64,000 nt of DNA, taken from assembly GCA_033439295.1 (NCBI GenBank), contig JAVTLE010000013.1, positions 2,046,001 to 2,110,000 on the forward strand. Direction: 5' to 3'. The notes under the pieces were generated by a model. The model did not search any database. It was not told the DNA's origin and worked only from the letters and a program-made list of their open reading frames with translations. The stretch comes from Deuterostichococcus epilithicus (lineage: Eukaryota > Chlorophyta > Trebouxiophyceae > Prasiolales > Stichococcaceae). Positions 41,852 to 52,930 of the stretch are shown one piece after another (within the stretch, counting starts at the first letter, position 1; each line of letters starts with the position of its first letter). The position numbers were made by a program, and so were the translations under genes.

Positions 41852-42141
41852 GGTGGACCCCTCTTCGGTACTCGGCAACAGTGTGCCTTCCTCGCACCGA
41901 GACGAGGAGAAGAGGCCGAGCTCCTTCAGGCATCGCCACTTTGCCGGCTGCCGTATTCCCTGAAGGACTCTCGCCGAAGCAGGGACAGAAGTCCAACACC
42001 TACACCCCTCGCACAACAATTATGCAAGCTGCAGTGCGCCAACAGCGTTATTGTACTCAAGTCGCGATCTTCTGTTCAGACAGCTGTGTTACCACGTATG
42101 GCGTCTGCGCGGGCCTCCAGCGCTGGCATGCGATCGAAATC

Positions 42142-44625
42142 ATGAGTCCTTCAGCAGCGCCGTTCCTCAGCTGGGTGGCCGCCGAGCTTGGCTGCCCCTG
42201 CCGCCTCGGTGTTTCGACAAAAAAGCCGAAACGAGATTCTCTGCCGCGCCCGCTGCTGCATCGCGCCCCAAAATCCGGCATGGCATGCTGTGAGGCTGCC
42301 GCGGCGGTGGCGGCAGACGTGCATCTCACGGGTGCGAGCGTCACGCCGGGCGCCACGCGCTTGCACGCCGCGCGACTAGATGAAACGCTGACAGCCCTGG
42401 ATGTACCGCCGCCGCCGCGCTTGGGGCCTCGGGTGGAGCACATCGCCGTGCCGAGGGACGGCCCGGCGTCTGGCATCATTGCAGAGTGTCTCTGCTTGCC
42501 GAGGGTGCGGTCCTGGCGTAAAGTTCTTATCCACTCCCAGGGACGCTCTGAGATATATCAACTTCATTGCGGCTATTCAGCTGTCCCGAATCGAATGGCC
42601 CGCTGTTTCTGGTTGCGTGCCGCAGGACTTTGCGGAGGGGCTGATCCGGTTTGGCGCGGTGCACTACTGCAGCGTGCACCCATTGCCGCCGGACAGCATT
42701 GGCAGGGGCAACCCTGCGGGGCAGCTCGAGCGCACACGTGCAGCGCGGGCAGCCGGCACAGCCCGTCATGGCAAGGATGTGAGCGCTGCACTGTGGTGTG
42801 CAGTGCGTCACGTGCTTGCATGACCAATGCTAGGACTTTGTGAACTGCAATGCCCGCAGCCCCGTGCGCCTCTGCGGACGAGTCACAGCTTTCGATGACC
42901 CATTGGCAGATCAAAATAAGGGGCCTGACAGCTCGTGTCCTGCCGTTGCACAGCCGAGGCTGTCAATCCCGCGCAGGCTCACGGATGACGTGCCGCTGCA
43001 TCAGCATGGCTACATGAGGGTGCACGTGCATCCAAGGCGCTTTCCGGCTGCCTATGCCGTCAGCTGGAAGGCATGTGTTTTGAAGCAATCCACCTGTGCG
43101 ATGCGATGTTGATCCTGCATCGTCGGGTGTGTTGTCTGTCTCGCCGAGAGCTGCGGTCGAGGAAGATCATCCAATGCCTGCGGTGTCGAATGCAGGAGCG
43201 GATCATCGGGGATTTCGACGACTATGTTGTGCTGAACAAGCCGCCGGGCGTGCAGGTCACACCAACTTGTGACAACGCAGTAGAGTCCTGCCTCACACTG
43301 GCTGGGCAGGTGCGGTTGCATGGCCATCCTGCTGGTCTTTACCTGCATTTCAATCAAGGGCTGTGCGATGGGCTGCTGTCCATGAGCGATTGTCAATTGG
43401 TATGTCAAAGGCGCTGTGCACCTCGAGCACATCAAGATGATGACTCTCTGCAGGCCATTGGCAGAGGCGAGCCGCTGCTCATCACCCACAGACTGGACAC
43501 CTGCACCGAGGGCGTGCTGATCATGGGCAAGAGTAAGGCGTTTGTCAAGCGGTTCAATGCGCTGATGCTCGTGCCGGAGGCGATTTTGAAGACGTACCGG
43601 GCGGTTGCCAGGATGCCAATCCAGCCAGGTGTGGGCATTGGACATCAGGTCAGGAATGAGGGCGCCACAGCTGTGTCAGCGAAGCAGCAGACAGATGGTG
43701 GACATTGCCATGCGTTGGCCGGGTGCAGTGTCAGATGCCGTGCACCCTGTCTGGCTCATTTCTCCTGCGAGGGATATATCGGGTGATTTCGTGGCTGGGG
43801 CTCGTGGCAGGGACAATTGTGGACCATGTTCTGATACAGCAGCGGCAGGCGGGCGGCGCGGCGCATACTGTGGTGGCGCACAGCGAAATGCCGGGCAGCC
43901 TGCGGTGCGAATTGGAAGTTTTGGAGGTCCAACAGGTGAGCCGGCAGCTGGCGCTGACGCTGCGCCTGCCGGATGGCGCAGAAACTCTGCAGCAGGGCTT
44001 TGCTGCTGCTCCCAGGTGGTCGCCGCCGGAATTGCAGCAACTCTGAAGATTGAGAGGCTGGTGGCGGCGTGCAGGTGTGCCTGACTGGTGACGCCCGCGT
44101 GCGCTGGGGCGACACTGCCTTTGAGCACGTGATCAAGCTGAGGACGGGGCGCACGCATCAGGTTCCCAGCGCGTTTGACCAGTCTGTCGTTGTGCTTGTG
44201 GCATCTGCCCACACTATCCTGCATGCCAAAGCAGCCTCGATGCAGCACACCCTGAACTTGACCCAAAATGCTCGTTTGCAGATCAGGGTACAGTTTGCTG
44301 CCGCGGGCGCGCCGCTGCTGGGCGACCACTTGTATTGCGACGAGGAGGAGGCGCCGGTGGATGTGCCAGTCGCGGTGCGATTTCGCGCAGTGGGCTTCTG
44401 GTGCTTGCTACATCCCTTTTGACTGCCATTCGATCTCTCAGATGCAGATAATTGAGAAAATGTGGTGTGCCGCAGGGCGCGCCGCGCTCAGTGGTCCAGG
44501 GCAAACGGGACGTGATGGATGCCATCGGGCTGCAGGCGTACAAGATGGACATCCGAGACGACTCTGGGTTGATGGGACCTGTGCCCACATCGTTCTGCGC
44601 GCCCACCCCCTGGTGGCGCGCGTGA
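42142..44625 (+). CDS. RluA-family RNA pseudouridine synthase, plant type 6
   Basis: This enzyme isomerises uridine to pseudouridine in rRNA or tRNA, probably in an organelle. Exons resolved in phase: 43196-43309, 43454-43648, 44075-44161, 44282-44389, 44476-44625 (TGA). They contain YVVLNKPPGVQV, the catalytic motif THRLDTCTEGVLIMGK with its Asp, KTYRAVARMP, HVIKLRTGRTHQ joined to IRVQFAAAGAPLLGDHLY, and the end AIGLQAYKMDI with PTPWWRA. TCTEG in place of TSG matches the plant RNA pseudouridine synthase 6 group. Upstream segments with FAEGLIRFGAVHYC (about 42632-42672) and LHQHGYMRVHVHP (about 42994-43032) belong to the S4-like N-terminal part; exon 1 probably starts at ATG 42142 (MSPSAAPFLSWVAAEL) and may hold a transit peptide. 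The exon near 43790-43935 (HTVVAHSEMPGSLRCELEVL) is supported, but its borders are uncertain. Confidence 0.85.
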
Positions 44626-44820
44626 AGCAGGCACCTGTGCTGCGAAACTCAGAGTTGAAGTCATGCACCAGCACAATCCGTGCCACATTGCTCTGCAATT
44701 TATGCGTAGACTCTCTCTCATGGCGGAGAGGCTAGTATCCTCTTGGTGCGAGCTGCCGCGCTGCCAGCGCTAGGTGCATTCCGTCGGTGCGGGGCTGGCA
44801 GTAACGGTGGACAGTCACAA

Positions 44821-45060
44821 GGGGAGCGGGGCGCCTGCTGTTTTGTTGTCAAACGAAACCGAGCGCCGGCCCTGTTCTCTCCTGCTTTCTTTTTGAAAGG
44901 GGAGCGGGGCGCCTGCTGTTTCGTTGTCAAAAGAAACCGAGTGCCGGCCCTATCCTTTCTGGCTTTCTTTTTGAAAGGGGAGCGGGGCGCCTGCTGTTTT
45001 GCTGTCAAAGAAACCGTGCGCCGGCCCTATCCTTTCTAGCTTTTCTTTTGAAAGGGGAGC
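44821..45060. repeat. 78-base tandem repeat, three full copies
   Basis: Copies beginning GGGGAGCGGGGCGCCTGCTG start at 44821, 44899 and 44977; a fourth diverged copy starts at 45054. Spacings are 78, 78 and 77 bases. Each copy holds a GGCCCT...CTTTCT...GCTTTCTTTTTGAAA segment related to the adjacent hairpin array, so the two are probably parts of one family. Confidence 0.9.
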
Positions 45061-47330
45061 GGGCAGATTTGGCGAGAACTATCTTTTCTTGTTTTCTTTT
45101 CAGCAAGAAAGCAAGAACGTTTAGGGCACGAGCTCGTTACACAATGAAATCGAGAACGTGTAGGGCATGGGCTTGTTTTACAAAGAAAGCGAGAAAGGAC
45201 AGGGCACGGGCTCGATTTACCAAGAAAGCAAGAAAGTATAGGGCACGGGCTCGTTTTAACAAGAAAGCAAGAACGTATAGGGCACGGGCTCGTTTTACAA
45301 AGAAGACCCGCAATGCATAACACGCTGCTGGCCCTACACTTTCTCGCTTTCTTTAAAAAACAAGAAAACGAGGCCTTCTTTATAAAAAGACTGCTGGCCC
45401 TATACGATCTTGCTTTCTTGTTAAAACGAGCCGTGCCCTTTACTTTCTTGCTTTCTTTCTAAAACGAGCCGTGCCCTATACTTTCTTGCTTTCTTTCTAA
45501 AACAAGACGCCGGCCCTATCCTTTCTCGCTTTCTTTTAAAAACAAGACGGCGTGCCCTATCCTTTCTCGCTTTATCTTTAACAAGAAAGCAAGAAAGTAT
45601 AGGGCACGGGCTCGTTTTAACAAGAAAGCAAGAACGTATAGGGCACGGGCTCGTTTTACAAAGAAGACCCGCAATGCACAACACGCTGCTGGCCCTATCC
45701 TTTCTTGCTTTCTTTTAAAAACAAGACTGCTGGCCCTATACTTTCTTGCTTTCTTTTAAAAACAAGACGCCTCGTTTTATCTTCAACAAGAAAGCAAGAA
45801 CGTGCAGGGCACGGGCTCGTTCTAACAAGAAAGCAAGAACGTCTAGGGCACGGGCTCGTTTTACAAAGAAGACCCGCAATGCACAACACGCTGCTGGCCC
45901 TATACTTTCTCGCTTTCTTTTAAAAGCAAGCCGCCGGAGCTATACTTTCTTGCTTTCTCATTAACAAGAAATCAAGAACGTATAGGGCACGGGCTTGTTT
46001 TAACAAGAAAGCGAGAACATCTAGGGCACGGGCTCGTTTTACCAAGTAGACCCGCAATGCACAACACGAATTTTTAATAACAAGACGCCGGCCCTATACT
46101 TTCTCGCTTTCTTTTTAAAACAAGACGGCGTGCCCCATACTTTCTCGCTTTATCTTTAACAAGAAAGCAAGAAAGTATAGGGCCCGCAGCGCGTTTTACA
46201 AAGAAGACCCGCAATGCACAACACGCTGCTGGCCCTATCCTTTCTTGCTTTCTTTTAAAAACGAGACTGCTGGCCCTATACTTTCTCGCTTTCTTTTTAA
46301 AACAAGACGGCGTGCCCTATACTTTCTCGCTTTATCTTTAACAAGAAATCAAGAAAGTATAGGGCACGGGCTCGTTTTACAAACCCTAAGACCCGCAATG
46401 CACAACACGCTGCTGGCCCTATCCTTTCTTGCTTTCTTTTAAGACTGCTGGCCCTATACTTTCTCGCTTTATTTTAAAACAAGACGGCGTGCCCTATACT
46501 TGCTCGGTTTATCTTTAACAAGAAAGCAAGAAAGCATAGGGCACGGGCTCGTTTTACAACGAAGACCCGCAATGCACAACACGCTGCTGGCCCTATCCTT
46601 TCTTGCTTTCTTTTAAAAACAAGACTGCTGGCCCTATACTTTCTTGCTTTCTTTTAAAAACGAGACGCCTCGTTTTATCTTGAACAAGAAAGCGAGAACG
46701 TGTAGGGCACTGGCTTGTTTTAGAAAGAAAGCAAGAAAGTATAGGGCACGGGCTCGTTTTACCAAGAAGACCCGCAATGCACAACACGAACTTTTAAAAA
46801 CAAGACTGCTGGCCCTATACTTTCTCGCTTTCTTTTTAAAACAAGACGGCGTGCCCTATACTTTCTCGCTTTATCTTTAACAAGAAAGCAAGAAAGCATA
46901 GGGCACGGGCTCGTTTTACAAAGAAGACCCGCAATGCACAACACGCTGCTGGCCCTATCCTTTCTTGCTTTCTTTTAAAAACAAGACTGCTGGCCCTATA
47001 CTTTCTTGCTTTCTTTTTAAAACGAGACGCCTCGTTTTATCTTCAACAAGAAAGCGAGAATGTGTAGGGCACGGGCTTGTTTTAGAAAGAAAGCAAGAAC
47101 GTCTAGGGCACGGACTCGTTTTACCAAGAAGACCCGCAATGCACAACACGAATTTTTAAAAACAAGACGCTGGCCCTATACTTTCTCGCTTTCTTTTCAA
47201 AACAAGACGGCGTGCCCTATACTTTCTCGCTTTATCTTTAACAAGACACCGAGAAAGGATAGGGCACGGGCTCGTTTTAAAACGTTTTGAACGAGCCCGT
47301 GCCCTATCCTTTCTCGGTTTCTTTTGAAAA
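45061..47330. repeat. Hairpin-forming satellite array of alternating inverted modules
   Basis: About 2.3 kb is built from one module of about 40 bases (AAGAAAGCAAGAA then TATAGGGCACGGGCTCGTTT) present in direct blocks and in reverse-complement blocks (AACGAG...GTGCCCTATACTTTCTTGC). A linker GACCCGCAATGCA recurs ten times, at 45305, 45666, 45871, 46049, 46206, 46390, 46564, 46769, 46926 and 47131, with spacings mostly of 157, 174-184 or 205 bases. Each reverse-to-direct switch folds into a hairpin, for example 46851-46871 with 46886-46906 (21 positions, 19 paired, 14-base loop). The open frames in it are repeat translations ending at irregular stops, not genes. Confidence 0.93.
47249..47317. 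repeat. Perfect 28-base inverted repeat at the array's right end
   Basis: The left arm 47249-47276 and right arm 47290-47317 are fully complementary, with a 13-base AT-rich loop. The arms are the CCGAGAAAGGATAGGGCACG and AACGAGCCCGTGCCCTATCC forms of the array module. Confidence 0.93.
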
Positions 47331-47920
47331 TGAAGGCGAGATCGGGTATAGCTGTCGGGCCTGATGGTGCCCGCGCCCTCCCTCCAGGTGCGCGTTGGGG
47401 GCTTGGGGCCGTTGATGTAGTGCACCTATTGCATATATATTGATTGGCCCTTGTTTGGATATCGAGTTATGGGTCTGGCGTCTCGGCGATGCGCGCGCGC
47501 GTGGCGACCGCCCAATTATGGGTGCCTCGTGCGGCGGAGGGTCTCCGTTTACAGGCCCTTACAGGACTGACAAACGACTGAATCTCAAAACGTGCCGCAG
47601 GGCCGAGACTCTGTGTCTTGGCGTCTGCAATCTCTCCAGTGTCTCTGTCCACCTGCACGTGGGCATGTGTTTTCAATTGTTCCGATGGTCAGCACGTTCC
47701 GGCAATCACAGTCCCAGTTTTCAGCAAATTGCTCCTTATGTTTGTAGCGTGATTGGAAAGTGCGAGTTTTAGCTGTATCGCAGCTCACCTTCGACCGGAT
47801 CGTTGACAAAATTTGAAACAGCTGATCACCCAGCTCTGCCTTGTCGAACGCACGAGCAAGAAGTTGTCGGGACCTTGACTGCATAGCATTGCAGCACACG
47901 GCAGTCTCGTGGACATTCAC
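47331..47920. other. Region between the satellite and the PAN-cyclophilin gene
   Basis: These 590 bases carry no gene that I can support. There is an AT-rich word TGCATATATATTG near 47430. The part next to 47921 should contain the promoter and leader of the cyclophilin gene. Confidence 0.45.
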
Positions 47921-50715
47921 ATGTTTTCAAACAGCCCAGACCCAATCACGCGGCGACGCAGAGATCATACGCGCGGCAGCAACAGCCTTGTGGCAATAGT
48001 GCGCAGCAAATGGCGCATCCTGCTGTTTCTGGCGGCAGTCCTGGCTACATGTCTGAACTTGAACCGTCTCATGTCCAACACTCATGCGGAGCATGTTGGC
48101 ACGGGCATCCGGCGACAACTGCCAGAGACGACCGTTCGAGACAGCGTCCGCTCCGCAGCGGGCGTCAACTCCGCGGGCGGCGGCGGCCGTGAGCCGCAGC
48201 AGCAGCGCGGCCGCGGCGGCAGCAGTAGCGGAGAACAGAAGCTGCGCGGCAAGCAGCAAGTCAAGCTGCCGAAGACCACCGGCAGCTCTGGCGCGAGGGC
48301 GGACGGCGGTGGCAGCGCGAGCACCGAGCGGAAATGTTACGTCCAGGAACATGCAGAGTATGCAGGCAGCGTCGTGACGTGGGGTTCAGACAACCAGAAG
48401 GTGCGCCCTGCCTGATGGGAAGTGTGGAACGGCACTGCCGCTATGCTGCTGCCGCATCAAAACACGCCAGCACCCCTAGCGGCAAGACTGCCTGGCGCCA
48501 GGGCCTCAGTCATTAGCCCAGTGGTTCAGTGAGTCTGTGTATGCGTAAATGTGAACCTCTGACTCCCGGCTGCAGGATTCGGCAGACGCATGTGGCGAGG
48601 CCTGCAAGCAGGAGCATCGCTGCAATGTGTATGTCTGGTGCGGCAGCCCAGCCGGCTGTGGCGCCGGCAAGCACAAGGAGTGCTGGCTCAAGCGCCAGGA
48701 AAACATGAACTTTCTGGACCCAGACGGGAATGTTGGGTCAAGTGAGTCTTGTTGCTCTGGCATCGGCTGCCGCCACCTTCTGCCGTCCTGCTTTTCCAGC
48801 AAGCTGACTGCCCTGCAGACTCGCAATCAGGGATCCACACAGGCGTCCAGGACTGCTTCTGAACCTGATTGGCAGCGCGCCTGTGCCGCAGCCGTGCCCT
48901 GGACGTCGGGTGCGGTGTACAGCGACGCGGACAAAGCGGCAGCAGACGCGGAGAGGGCAGCGGGGGAGGCGGAGGAGACAAAGCGGCTGGCGGCCCTGAA
49001 GAACAACCAGACGCTGCCACTGCTGTACTTTGACGTGGAGGTGAGCCCACGGCTGTCGGCTCTGCATCAAGAGCTGCACGTCTGTCAAGAACATCTCATG
49101 GGATTGAGTGCGGCAGGGGGCCACCAGTCAAGCGCTGGCTCAGCAGTCCAGCACACCTCTGCAGGCGCAGCGGCGTGAGGCCGGTGTCCAACATGAGTGT
49201 GCATCTGCGTCCCACAGATCAAGGGCGAGGCCATCGGCCGCATGCTGTTCGTGCCATTTGTGGACGCCGCTCCCGTCGCGTCCGAGAATTTCAGGCAGCT
49301 ATGCACCGGCGAAAAGGCAAGCGGAGTCCTCTGACGCGCTTCGAGTGGACCAAGCAAGTGCGAAGCTGCAATGAGAAATTTGAAACTCGGACGTGCCGCC
49401 TTGGTCTTCAAGCATCGGGCTAGCTCTGATGGTTGCAAGGCGTTGTGCTCACGTCGGAATGGTCGTCTGTGTAGGGCATCGTGCCCCCGGGCCGGGAGGG
49501 TGCGGGAACGCCCTATCATTTCCAGGGCAAGTTCTTTTATCGCATCATTCATAGGTGAGTCTTCAGCTGTCGACATTGTCTGCTCCCTGTAGTCGAGAGA
49601 GCCAAAGCTGACCCGAGCCTGCGGCTGCTTCGAAACACATATAGGACCTCTGTTAAGGATGTGCCATGGTGGTCTGATGAACACAAGTGTGTGGTGCAGG
49701 TTCATAGACCAGACAGGAGCAGGCAAGATATGCTGGCACCCTGCATAATTGGTGCATGCAAGCCAGCCTGCACACCTGCGGGTGCACCGGCAAGCGATGT
49801 TCCTTGGCAGTGCACGGATTGCTGACGCTGATGGTTTGTTGTCTCTTCTTCATCAGACACCGAAAGCGTCTACGGCGGCAGCTACGAGGATGACCCAGGT
49901 GACCCCCTGTCGCAGACTGGTCGCAAACAGCGGCGCCCAGAGACACATGTCAATTCTCGCACCTGGACGCATCATGTGCATGGCGGCCAGTTTTTGCACG
50001 ACGCATCTACATGACGGCCTTAAACGTTCGGTGCTTGCTGGGTGAACAGGTGGTCTCGTGCTGAAGCACGACCGAAAGGGGCTGCTGTCAGTGGCCAACG
50101 TGGGGCCAGGTGAGCTCGCCCGATGATGAGGTTGCAGGTCGTGCCTTTTCGGATCTGCCTCCTCTCCTTCCCAGGCCTGGCTGTCAGTTTGAGTGCGCGC
50201 TGCCGACGTTGTTGCAGATACTACCACGAGTCACTTCAGCATATTGCAGGTGATTCTTTTCTGGTCTTGAAACTCCCGGTCTCTTGCCTCGTATGCTGTT
50301 GTCTGGGGTGTGCACATGGGGGCCTCGCCAGTACTCACTGTATGTAGCGCGCATTCGTTCATGCAGGCGCCCGCTCCTCACCTAAATGGCATATACGTCA
50401 TCTTCGGTAAGCACATCCTGGCCTGACACTGGAAACCCGCCACGCCAGCCCTTGCACAGAATCACATCGGTGGCACCCATGGAATTGAGTTTTTGGATCG
50501 ACCTAGCACGATACCCCTGCCTCGCACACGCAGGCGAGCTGGTAGAGGGCTGGGAAGTTGCTGCGAAAGTCAACAGCCTGTCGATTGGAAGAGAGGACAA
50601 CACCGCCAACAGGTCTGCCGGCGCGCGTATAACCGGTGCGGGCCAGCTGAGGCGCGGGGAGCCCATCAAGCTCCCGGCAAAATATCAGGCTCGGCTAGAG
50701 GGCATATCAGCTTGA
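47921..50715 (+). CDS. Membrane-anchored cyclophilin with a PAN/apple-like domain
   Basis: This is a predicted single-pass type II membrane protein carrying a cyclophilin-type peptidyl-prolyl isomerase domain. Eleven exons join in phase: 47921-48400, 48576-48741, 48892-49040, 49218-49316, 49475-49554, 49700-49722, 49858-49899, 50050-50109, 50218-50249, 50367-50406, 50534-50715, giving 450 residues. A basic N-terminus (ITRRRRDHTR) precedes one helix at about 32-48 and a low-complexity stem. A Cys-rich PAN-like domain follows (WGSDNQKDSADACGEACKQE, HRCNVYVWC, KECWLKR). The cyclophilin part runs from about 266: GRMLFVPFVDAAPVASENFR, YHFQGKFFYRIIHRFIDQTG, LSVANVGPDTTTSHFSILQ, APAPHLNGIYVIFGELVEGW. 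The catalytic Arg (YRII) and the Phe and Gln after it are kept; usual SQFF and W.DGKHVVFG positions are changed, as in plant CYP23-type proteins. Introns after 49316 and 49722 use GC donors. The upstream in-frame GTG at 47909 is not taken as a start. Confidence 0.93.
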
Positions 50716-50964
50716 GCTTGCTCTTTGGCGGTGCAGCCATAGTTTTGAGTGCTAGTAGAAGGTCGTGTGTTGGAAGATTGTGCGCCCGGCTCGGCTTACA
50801 CTAGCGCAAAACCAGGCAGAGTTTCGTTTGGTTTCGTCAAAGCCCAGCAGCAGAATGAGTGCACCGCCATGCTGGCACAACACGGCTCGTCGAGCTGCCT
50901 CCTAGAGCCTCGAGCGGCAATCCCCCAGAGCGCGCTGAAAGCGCATTCACGAGGCCGGCCACGT

Positions 50965-52488
50965 TTAAGCGATCAGCTGCACGGCACCGCCGACCTCACG
51001 GATCTTGCGCTCCGCCAGCTTGGACACGAACCTGGCGCGCACCACCACCGGCTGCTGCGGGAGCTGTCCCTTGCCCAGCACCTTGCTCATGCCGTACTTG
51101 GTGACGTCGATGACGACTGCCTCCGAGGTGTTCTTGGCCGCCGCCTCGCGCGCCTATCGCACAGAGACAGCCCACGTGGGTGCGCTGGAAGAGGCTGTGT
51201 GTGTTGAGCGTAAGCTCGACAAGGCATCAGCACGACATGCTCAGGAAGAGGCTGTATATGCGTGAATCGAGTCAGCACTACAGGGGATGCAGCACACAAG
51301 CAATGCCGTGTGAGGGGAGGCAGCGCGATGGTAGGCAGTGCGAAGGGATGCAGCCCACCTCCTCGCCGACCAGCTGCCAGAGCTTGTCCAGGTTCACGAT
51401 GGGGTTGTGGTACTTGTTGGTCCGCTTGTTGAAGTACCGCATGCCGACCTGCAGGGAGCAACAGACCCGGTCAGATCTGCCGCTGCTTTCATCTGTTTCC
51501 CTGGAGGTTTAGCCTTCTCGTGCTGGTGGTAGGTAGGGGCTGTGCGTTCTCAGGCGCTGTGACGCTCCGACATGGAGTTCCTATTGCTGGCAGCGTTGCC
51601 ACGGCAGTGGTTGCGATGCATTGCCATGCCAGCGTCTTCATGCATCCCCACAGCTGGCAACCTACGGGTCACTCTGTAGTGCTGGCGAACATGAATTGCA
51701 TACTGTACTTGCCTTGCCGAAGTAACCAGGGTGGTACTTGTCGAACATGATGCGGTGGTGGTGCTGTCCACCAGCATTTCCGCGACCACCTGGGTGCTTC
51801 CTGTGCTTGCCAATACGGCCGTGCCCGGCGCTGACATGTCCGCGCTTCTTACGGTTCTTGCTCAGGCCTGCGAGCATGACGCCCAGTCTCAGATGACTGC
51901 ATGACGACGAGGGGGCCACGCCATCGACTTATGTTGGTTTGTATCGTTGTGCCGCAGCACGGTGCCGTAAGACCAACACAACCAACGACCTTGTTAACCC
52001 CCAGGCATTTGTACTCCAGCGTGAGCCTTGCCCACGAGTACAACGATCTGCAACTGCCGGGCCAGCAGATAACAGCAGCTTCTATCTGAGGCCTGCACAG
52101 CACAAGCGCCTGCTGCGTCCCGGGCCTGGCCAGCAGCAGGCTGTTCGCAGCAAACGATGGGCGCGCCGAGGTGCACAGCCTACGGACCCAAACGCTGCTG
52201 CGAGACGCCGCCAACTGAAGTGCGTGCCAGGCAGCGTGGATACCGACAGCAAGGAAGTAGCAATCGGTCAGCAGCCAAGGCTGCTGCCACAACCTTGCTG
52301 CCCTGCAGCCTGTAAGCATGCCACAGCCGCATTGGGCAGCCATTGCTGTCTTGCTGCGTCCAAGGGCTCTGGGCAGCCGCTCTGGCTGCGAGCATCGCTG
52401 GGCCAAACACCATCTAGCCCACGTCCCGAACGGCACTCGCTGACGAGGTACGAGATCGGGGCAGGCAGGATAGCTCACGGGTCGTCAT
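50965..52488 (-). CDS. RPL27A: 60S ribosomal protein L27a (uL15)
   Basis: This is a cytosolic large-subunit ribosomal protein of the uL15 family. Four exons join in phase: 52488-52479, 51867-51713, 51448-51359, 51153-50965, giving 147 residues, the normal length. Exon 1 is only 10 bases, coding MTT plus one base, and joins across a 611-base intron to give [20 protein letters not shown], exactly the family start. Then come [52 protein letters not shown] and the end [13 protein letters not shown]. The intron after 51713 uses a GC donor (AAG/GCAAGT). Open frames on the opposite strand across the long first intron are not coding. Confidence 0.96.
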
Positions 52489-52930
52489 GGTGGCGCCGCC
52501 CTCTGCCTGTTTGCACGCCGTTGCTAAGAGAGGCAGAGGCGAGGCCTCAGTCGCCGTTTTGCCCGGCAGCTAAACCCTTTTCGCATGACTTGGGGTCTAT
52601 GACGTGCAACTGGCACTTGCCCCTCGTTCTACCCCCAGCTGTCGTGAAACGCATGCTGCGCGTGCATCTGACGCTCGCAACACGTTGTGCTATTGAAGAC
52701 GAATATAACGCTGTGGTGGTGCTCTTGTCCAGCCGGGGGTCCAGCCGCTGGGATCCGTGCTGGCCCTGCGCGGCACAAATTCGCAGATCGTGGCGACTGT
52801 ACGGGACCAGTCTGTGCAAGTCAGTGACGTTACCCACCATGATGGGCGACGTGACGTGGAAAGACCTGGAACACGTCGTGGTACGCGGCTTGTGGGCTGC
52901 CCGTGCCTCCCGACTCATTACAAAGTGCAG

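Noticed and set aside
41227-42843. A 538-codon plus-strand open frame
   Set aside because: Its first half is antisense to the RPS27A exons. Only the part from ATG 42142 is used, as the first exon of the pseudouridine synthase.
46382-46391. AAACCCTAAG resembling the plant-type telomere repeat
   Set aside because: It is a single copy within the array, with no tandem telomere units.
45305-47143. Regularly spaced GACCCGCAATGCA linkers as a CRISPR-like array
   Set aside because: The sequence between linkers is itself repetitive and palindromic, not unique spacers, and the host is eukaryotic.
45036-47425. Many short open frames in the satellite giving similar Cys/Ser/Pro-rich or Arg/Lys-rich peptides
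   Set aside because: They are translations of the repeat module in several frames and both strands, with random starts and stops. No conserved protein feature or splice structure is present.
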